Assembly (NCBI GenBank): GCA_900170005.1
Contig: LT827128.1
Span: 806,001-870,000 of the forward strand
Length of the DNA stretch: 64,000 nucleotides
Direction: 5' to 3'
Source: Gordonibacter massiliensis (ex Traore et al. 2017)
GTDB taxonomy: Bacteria > Actinomycetota > Coriobacteriia > Coriobacteriales > Eggerthellaceae
Shown: in pieces, positions 59,770 to 64,000 of the stretch
Numbering within the stretch: position 1 is the first letter of the stretch
How the letters are laid out: each line of letters begins with the position of its first letter
Notes under the pieces: generated by a model
Seen by the model: only the letters and a program-made list of their open reading frames with translations
Told to the model about the DNA's origin: nothing
Databases searched by the model: none
Made by a program: the position numbers and the translations under genes

Positions 59770-60714
59770 TTACGTAAGAGGCTGCAACCGGCCGAGGGCG
59801 GCTTTGCGCTCGGCCTCCTTGCGCGCCTGGACGTCGGCGATGACGACGCGCCAGGTGCGGGCCAGGGCACGGCGCTGCCCGTCGTCCAGCCGGCTCCACA
59901 GCTGCGCGCGCGCGAGGGCGTCGATGGTGCGGGCGACGGCCCGCTGCTTCCGTTTCCCCTGCTCGGTGGCGGCGGCGAACACGGCCTTGCGATCGTTCGG
60001 GCTGGCCAGGCGAACGACCCAGCCGCGCTCGGCTAGGCGGTCCACCGCGCGGGCCACGGCCACGGCCGTCATCTGCAGCTGGCCCGCGATGTCGCCGATG
60101 CGCAGCGGCTCGCCCACCTCGCCGAGGCGCTGCAGCACGCGGCATTCCGCAAGCGACGCGCCGCACCTCTCGCGCAAGGTCGCCTCCATCGCCCGCTTCA
60201 CCAGCTCCAGCGACACGAGCGCGCGCGAGGCGGCGAAGCGCCCGGGCTCGTCGGCCGAGAGCGGCGGGTCGATGGAAGCGCCGGCCGCGATGGCCGCCTC
60301 CAGGATGGCGCGATGGTCGGCGTCTTCGGTGGGAAAGAGCGCGTAGAGGCGCTCCACGATGGACTCGTTCGCCCGGGCCACATGGGCCGTGCCGGCCTCG
60401 GTGATGCGGGCGGTGCGCACGCGGCCGTCGGCGCCTTCGTCGCGGCGGCGCTCGGCGAGGCCGGCCTCCTCGAGCGCGTTCACGGCCTGCGTGACCACGT
60501 TGGGCTTGAGGTCGAGCAGCGCGCCGAGGTCCGATTGGGCGACGCCGCGCTCCCCGGCGGCCAGCAGTTTCACCAGCATGCGGTACTGCGTGACGTTGAG
60601 CGGGCTCGCGGTGGCCAGCCCGCTCTTGAGCGCGCGGTGGGTGAGGTCGAACGCGACGAAGAACGTCGAGTCGAGCTCGAGGTCTCTTTCGTCGTGCGCT
60701 AGTTGTGCGGTCAT
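59770..60714 (-). CDS. tandem MarR-domain transcriptional regulator
   Basis: 314 residues, about twice a MarR protein. The first MarR winged helix (about 20-155) reads QSDLGALLDLKPNVVTQAVN and RVRTARITEAG. A second (about 165-310) reads RIGDIAGQLQMTAVAVARAV and RKAVFAAATEQG. A single chain could thus mimic a MarR dimer. The ATG at 60714 has GAGGAG upstream; an in-frame ATG at 60729 is also possible. A palindrome in the upstream region suggests autorepression. Confidence 0.85.
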   Translation of the reverse strand: MTAQLAHDERDLELDSTFFVAFDLTHRALKSGLATASPLNVTQYRMLVKLLAAGERGVAQSDLGALLDLKPNVVTQAVNALEEAGLAERRRDEGADGRVRTARITEAGTAHVARANESIVERLYALFPTEDADHRAILEAAIAAGASIDPPLSADEPGRFAASRALVSLELVKRAMEATLRERCGASLAECRVLQRLGEVGEPLRIGDIAGQLQMTAVAVARAVDRLAERGWVVRLASPNDRKAVFAAATEQGKRKQRAVARTIDALARAQLWSRLDDGQRRALARTWRVVIADVQARKEAERKAALGRLQPLT

Positions 60715-60731
60715 GCGGCTCCTCGTCAAAT

Positions 60732-60754
60732 GTTTCAGCGATGAAACGATAGTA
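60732..60754 (-). promoter_or_regulatory. MarR-gene -10 and operator
   Basis: On the minus strand a TACTAT (60754-60749) is followed by the palindrome GTTTCA-TCGC-TGAAAC (60747-60732), covering the transcription start. No clear -35. Confidence 0.6.
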
Positions 60755-60827
60755 GCTCTTGGCCGGTCGAAAGGATCGCTGCGCTCCGTGGCCGCGCAAA
60801 CTCTCCACGTGCAGCACGCGGAAGAGT

Positions 60828-60855
60828 CCCGCCGCCTAACGGGCGGGCCTTTTTA
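60828..60855 (+). terminator. orphan plus-strand terminator
   Basis: Stem CCCGCC / GGCGGG with loop GCCTAACG, then CCTTTTTATT. No gene upstream on the plus strand would use it, apart from a possible short transcript starting in the divergent MarR promoter region. Confidence 0.5.
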
Positions 60856-60872
60856 TTGCTCGCCACCCGGCA

Positions 60873-60932
60873 GCCTTGTCGCCCGAAACGGTCGGTTTTT
60901 CAGCGAAAACCGACCGTTTCGGGCGACAAGGC
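60873..60932. repeat. perfect 27-bp hairpin
   Basis: GCCTTGTCGCCCGAAACGG... (60873-60899) pairs without mismatch to 60906-60932; the loop is TCAGCG. The stem is too GC-rich at its base and lacks a T-run, so it is not an ordinary terminator; it may be a repeat-family copy or regulatory structure. It lies in the gene-poor 60715-61169 interval, which otherwise has only GC-rich sequence before the kinase gene. Confidence 0.85.
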
Positions 60933-61169
60933 GCATGCGGCGGCACCCAGTTCGATGCTTCGGTCGGCCGTCGCGGCTCACCGAAAACGCCCGAAGGGGC
61001 AGTCCTTTTTTTGGGAACGTCGATGGAGGGCGGGTGCCTTTTGGGCCGCTCGCGGGCTTGCGGCGCAGCCGCCTGCGGGGCGGGCGCTTGCGCTTCGCGC
61101 TTCCGCTTGCCATACTGGACGCATCGGGCGCGCGGCGCGAACCGGCCGGTTGAAGGAGGAGGGCGGGAA

Positions 61170-63500
61170 ATGGGCGCTATCACCTTGCAGCATTTCCCTT
61201 GGGCGGGCATCTGCTTCGCGGTGTTCTTGGCGGTGTGCGGCATGCTGTTGGAGCCGCGGTTCGATCGGAAGGGGACCGCCCTCGCGGCGGCCGGCTTCTT
61301 GGCGGCGATCGCGTCGGCGCAGGCGGCCCTGCTGCTTTCCGGGCAGGACGAGACGCTCGTCCTCACGCTGCTGCCCCTGACCGCGTACCTCCCGGCCATC
61401 GTCGGCGTGCACGCGCTATCGCGCGCGGGCTTCTTCCAGACGGTTGCCGTGTGGGCCGTGGGGGCCATGGCGTCCCTCGTTCTGGCGTTTCTGCAGAAGC
61501 TGCTGATGGCGGCTCCGCTGGGCCCCGCGTCCCCGACGGGCGACCTCGTCCACACGGGGTTCGTGCTGCTGGCCGCCGCCGCGCTGGCCTTCGCCGTGCT
61601 CCGGTGGCTCCGTGCGCCGTTTCGCTCCGGCGCCCTGCACCGCGACGGCGCCTGGCCTTCCGTGTGCCTGGCTGCCCTCGCGGTGTTCCTCCTGCTCTCC
61701 TATTTCGAGGCGGCTGCGGCCGATCCGACGGTGACGGCGCTGGCCTTCCTGGCCGCCGTCTCCGTCTTCGCCATCGCGGTGCGGACGCTCGCGGCATCGG
61801 CGTCGGCACGGCGCGCGCGCGAGGCCGAGCGGGCGCTTGCGGCGCAGCTCGACGTCCAGCGCGGGGAATACGAAAGCGTGCTCGAGAAGCTGCAGGCGGG
61901 GCGCGCCTTCCGGCACGACCTGCGCCACCACCTCAAGGTGCTGGAAGGCCTTGTCGGCGAGGAGGGCGGTGGGCGCGCGGCCAGCTATATCGACGGCCTC
62001 GGCGCGCAGCTTCGCGCGACCGAGCAGGAATCCTATTGCGACAACCCGGCGGCCAACGCCCTGCTGGCCTTCTACTTGGGTCAGGCGCGGGAGGCGGGGT
62101 GCGCCGTGACAGCGAAGGCCTCGATACCCGCCGCCATCCCCTTCGACGAGCTGGACGTGTGCGTGGTGCTGGGCAACGCGCTGGAGAACGCCCTGCGCGC
62201 CTGCCGGGAGATCCCGGAGGCGGACGGGCGCTCCATCGACGTCCTCGCCGTGTTCGAGGACGATCGGCTGCTCGTGTCCGTCGAGAACCCGTGCGCCGAG
62301 CCGGTGCGTTTCGGCGCGGACGGGTTCCCGATCGCGCCGCAGCGGGAGGGGCACGGCGTGGGGCTCAGGAGCGTCGGGGCGGTGGCGAGGAAGTACCGCG
62401 GCCTGCTGCGCTGCTCGTGCGACGAGGGGACGTTCCGGCTGCAGGCGGCGCTTGTCGACAGCGCAACGGAAGCGCCCGCGCCCGAGAGGAGGCGCACGTC
62501 CACGCGCCGGATGGCGCAGGGATCGCTGCCGCTCGCCTGCGTCCTGCTCTGCGTGGCCGCGAGCATGCCGATGATGGCGCAGGCCTCGGAATACGTGCTG
62601 GGGTCGGGTCCGTTCGCGCGCGTGGCCGCGTCGAGGGTGGAGGGTTTCAGGTGGGGCGATACGGGGTTTCGCGCCGTCGTGCCCCGCGTGGAGGACCTGT
62701 CCTCCGGGGCCGCAAACGAGGGGGCCGGCGAATCCGGCGCCGACGGGATCGAACCCGCCGCATCCGAGCCCGATGACGCGGCCCAGCCGGAAGCATCGGC
62801 CGCCTTCGAGGTGGATCCGCCCGCCTCCGGTTCGGTTTCGTGGGAGAGCGGCGGAGAAGGGGGGCAGACGGGCGATCCGGGGCTCGTCGTTCCGGTCGTG
62901 CCCAAGCCTCCCGAGGCGGCGGACCCGGATGGGCCTTCGGGCGGGGCCCTGTCCGAAGGCATCGACGACATCAACCGCCGGATGGAAGAGTACGTCGCCA
63001 CGATGCGCGACAAGTTCCTGTGGTACGCCGCGCGCAAGTACCAGGGATACGTCGGGATGGACGTAACCTATCGCGTGGTGCGCAACGACGGGGCGCTTCT
63101 GTCCATCCGCTTCGACGGCGTGCTCAACGCGGGCGGCTCGGGCGAGTACGCGCGCACGTTCACGCTGGACAAGCGCACGGGCGCGGTGCTCGAGCTGGCC
63201 GACCTGTTCGTCCCCGGCAGCGACTACGTGTCCGTCGTCAGCGCCGAGGTGCTGCGGCAGATGGTGGAGCGCGTGGAAGCAGGCGAGGCCGACTACTTCG
63301 TGCTCGGCGGCATCTGGCCGGCGAGCGACTGCTTCACGGCGATCGACCCCGACCAGCATTTCTACATCGACGAGCACGACCGCCTGGTCATCGCGTTCGA
63401 CAAGTACGAGATCGGGCCGGGCAAGGACGGCGCGCCGGAGTTCGCCGTGCCCGCCGAGGCGCTCGCGGGCATCCTGCGCACTCCGACGCTGCTCGGATGA
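61170..63500 (+). CDS. GHKL sensor kinase fused to an exported RsiV-like (DUF3298) domain
   Basis: 776 residues. An N-terminal membrane domain of seven or so helices (1-210), a dimerisation region with His249 in FRHDLRHHLKVLEGL, and an AgrC/LytS-type GHKL ATPase with N box GNALENALRA (335-344) and GHGVGLRSVG. At about 448-472 a further hydrophobic helix appears, then an Asp/Glu/Pro-rich linker and a C-terminal domain (about 605-776) with YRVVRNDGALLSIRFDGVLN and FYIDEHDRLVIAFDKYEIGP, typical of DUF3298/RsiV. GAAGGAGGAGGG precedes the ATG. No response regulator is in the window. Confidence 0.8.
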   Translation: MGAITLQHFPWAGICFAVFLAVCGMLLEPRFDRKGTALAAAGFLAAIASAQAALLLSGQDETLVLTLLPLTAYLPAIVGVHALSRAGFFQTVAVWAVGAMASLVLAFLQKLLMAAPLGPASPTGDLVHTGFVLLAAAALAFAVLRWLRAPFRSGALHRDGAWPSVCLAALAVFLLLSYFEAAAADPTVTALAFLAAVSVFAIAVRTLAASASARRAREAERALAAQLDVQRGEYESVLEKLQAGRAFRHDLRHHLKVLEGLVGEEGGGRAASYIDGLGAQLRATEQESYCDNPAANALLAFYLGQAREAGCAVTAKASIPAAIPFDELDVCVVLGNALENALRACREIPEADGRSIDVLAVFEDDRLLVSVENPCAEPVRFGADGFPIAPQREGHGVGLRSVGAVARKYRGLLRCSCDEGTFRLQAALVDSATEAPAPERRRTSTRRMAQGSLPLACVLLCVAASMPMMAQASEYVLGSGPFARVAASRVEGFRWGDTGFRAVVPRVEDLSSGAANEGAGESGADGIEPAASEPDDAAQPEASAAFEVDPPASGSVSWESGGEGGQTGDPGLVVPVVPKPPEAADPDGPSGGALSEGIDDINRRMEEYVATMRDKFLWYAARKYQGYVGMDVTYRVVRNDGALLSIRFDGVLNAGGSGEYARTFTLDKRTGAVLELADLFVPGSDYVSVVSAEVLRQMVERVEAGEADYFVLGGIWPASDCFTAIDPDQHFYIDEHDRLVIAFDKYEIGPGKDGAPEFAVPAEALAGILRTPTLLG

Positions 63501-63640
63501 GGACGCGCCGGCCGCGCGGGTGCCGAAGGGGCTGCCGCGCGGCGGAAGGCGCTGGGGCGGCGCTTCGGCCCCGTTCGGGTCTCGCGTCGCGGCGATCTCG
63601 CCCGCCGCCGCTGCGCCCGAGGGCGATGCTTCCCGCGGGG

Positions 63641-64000
63641 TCAGCGCCGCGCCCGCCAGCGGCCGACGGCCTTCGCGAGCTCGGTCTGCACGAGCGAGAG
63701 GAACGCCAGCCCCAGCACGGCCGCCCATTGCCACGCGTTCATGGCCGCGCCCCCGAACGCCTCGCGCACGGGCGGGACGAGCAGCACGACGAGCACGAGC
63801 GCCGTGCTGGCCGCGGCGGCCCATCCGAGCCACGGGTTGCGGCCGCCCTCGCGGTCCCACACCGGGTCGGTGGTGGAGCGCTGGTTCAAGGCGCGCAGCA
63901 CCTGCGAGAACGCCAGCACGCCGAACGCCATGGTGCGTCCGAGCGCGTCGCCGCCCGCCTCGCGCCCCACCACGAACGCGAACAGGGCGAAGCACGCCAC
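63641..64000 (-). CDS. cation-transporting P-type ATPase, C-terminal part (cut by window edge)
   Basis: The last 119 residues of a protein that continues beyond the window. The segment matches the Cation_ATPase_C region: GRTMAFGVLAFSQVLRALNQ is the helix after the hydrolase, followed by NPWLGWAAAASTALVLVVLL and a last helix AVLGLAFLSLVQTELAK. PMR1/SERCA-like calcium or divalent cation ATPases have this end. The stop at 63641 is genuine; the start is not visible. Confidence 0.75.
   Translation of the reverse strand: MACFALFAFVVGREAGGDALGRTMAFGVLAFSQVLRALNQRSTTDPVWDREGGRNPWLGWAAAASTALVLVVLLVPPVREAFGGAAMNAWQWAAVLGLAFLSLVQTELAKAVGRWRARR

Noticed and set aside
62484-62511. Separate gene start for the RsiV-like part of the kinase fusion
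   Set aside because: The only ribosome-like site (AGGAGG) is about 18 bp from the ATG at 62511, and the frame is continuous with the kinase; separation would need evidence of a frameshift.
1-64000. CRISPR array, rRNA, tRNA, integrase or origin genes
   Set aside because: Reading all intergenic stretches revealed no regular spaced repeats, no rRNA sequence, no tRNA cloverleaf and no dnaA/parAB or integrase genes.

Overview
The window is a GC-rich chromosomal segment whose gene content fits Eggerthellaceae (Eggerthella/Gordonibacter-like Coriobacteriia). That placement is inferred from the very high G+C, from the housekeeping order plsX-rnc-smc-ftsY-ffh-rpsP-khpA-rimM-trmD-lepB, and from a periplasmic electron-transfer cluster of separate multiheme cytochrome, FMN lipoprotein and Tat-exported flavin reductase, a gene type greatly expanded in this family. 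No tRNA, rRNA, CRISPR array or transposase gene was seen.

Layout. 1-13 kb is accessory: a TetR regulator with an FAD oxidoreductase (a parS-like 16-mer between them), a GntR-ABC operon with clear promoter and operator, an AraC-acetyltransferase fusion coupled to a HelD-type helicase, two tandem ClC channels, and an ABC exporter. The second ClC gene is broken by a 105-bp insertion that contains a degraded Illumina Nextera adapter, so this is an assembly artefact and not a mutation. 13-14.4 kb encodes a lipoprotein serpin with a predicted Met-Ser reactive bond. 14.5-27.5 kb carries rpmF, plsX, rnc, smc, ftsY and ffh, interrupted by a PadR/DUF2812 locus, a metallo-hydrolase and a minus-strand HTH-ImmA-PIN operon. 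27.7-35 kb holds an ABC pair, a phage Bro-N remnant, and a two-component system next to a MacB/BceAB-type transporter whose promoter has an 11-bp direct repeat. 35-40 kb has an acetyltransferase and a 1329-residue double acyl-CoA dehydratase activase. 40-50.2 kb is housekeeping: rpsP-khpA-rimM-trmD, twin signal peptidases, glyQS, and pyruvate phosphate dikinase with its regulator. 50.5-53.6 kb has a DUF1847 protein and a Kef-type antiporter. 53.8-59.5 kb is the respiratory cluster with its TetR regulator and two unknown membrane proteins. 59.7-64 kb has a tandem MarR regulator, a GHKL sensor kinase fused to an exported RsiV-like domain, and the edge of a P-type ATPase.

How the parts work together. 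The backbone genes serve phospholipid synthesis, RNA processing, chromosome condensation, SRP-dependent export and its signal peptidases, tRNA methylation and ribosome assembly. PPDK and its bifunctional regulator set pyruvate/PEP flux. In the respiratory cluster, a membrane-anchored multiheme cytochrome probably passes electrons to the FMN lipoprotein and then to a periplasmic FAD reductase acting on an unknown organic acceptor. Several intergenic regions carry one dispersed hairpin repeat family (GTCATCCTGAGC...GAGTCGAAGGATC). One copy is read in frame inside the activase gene.
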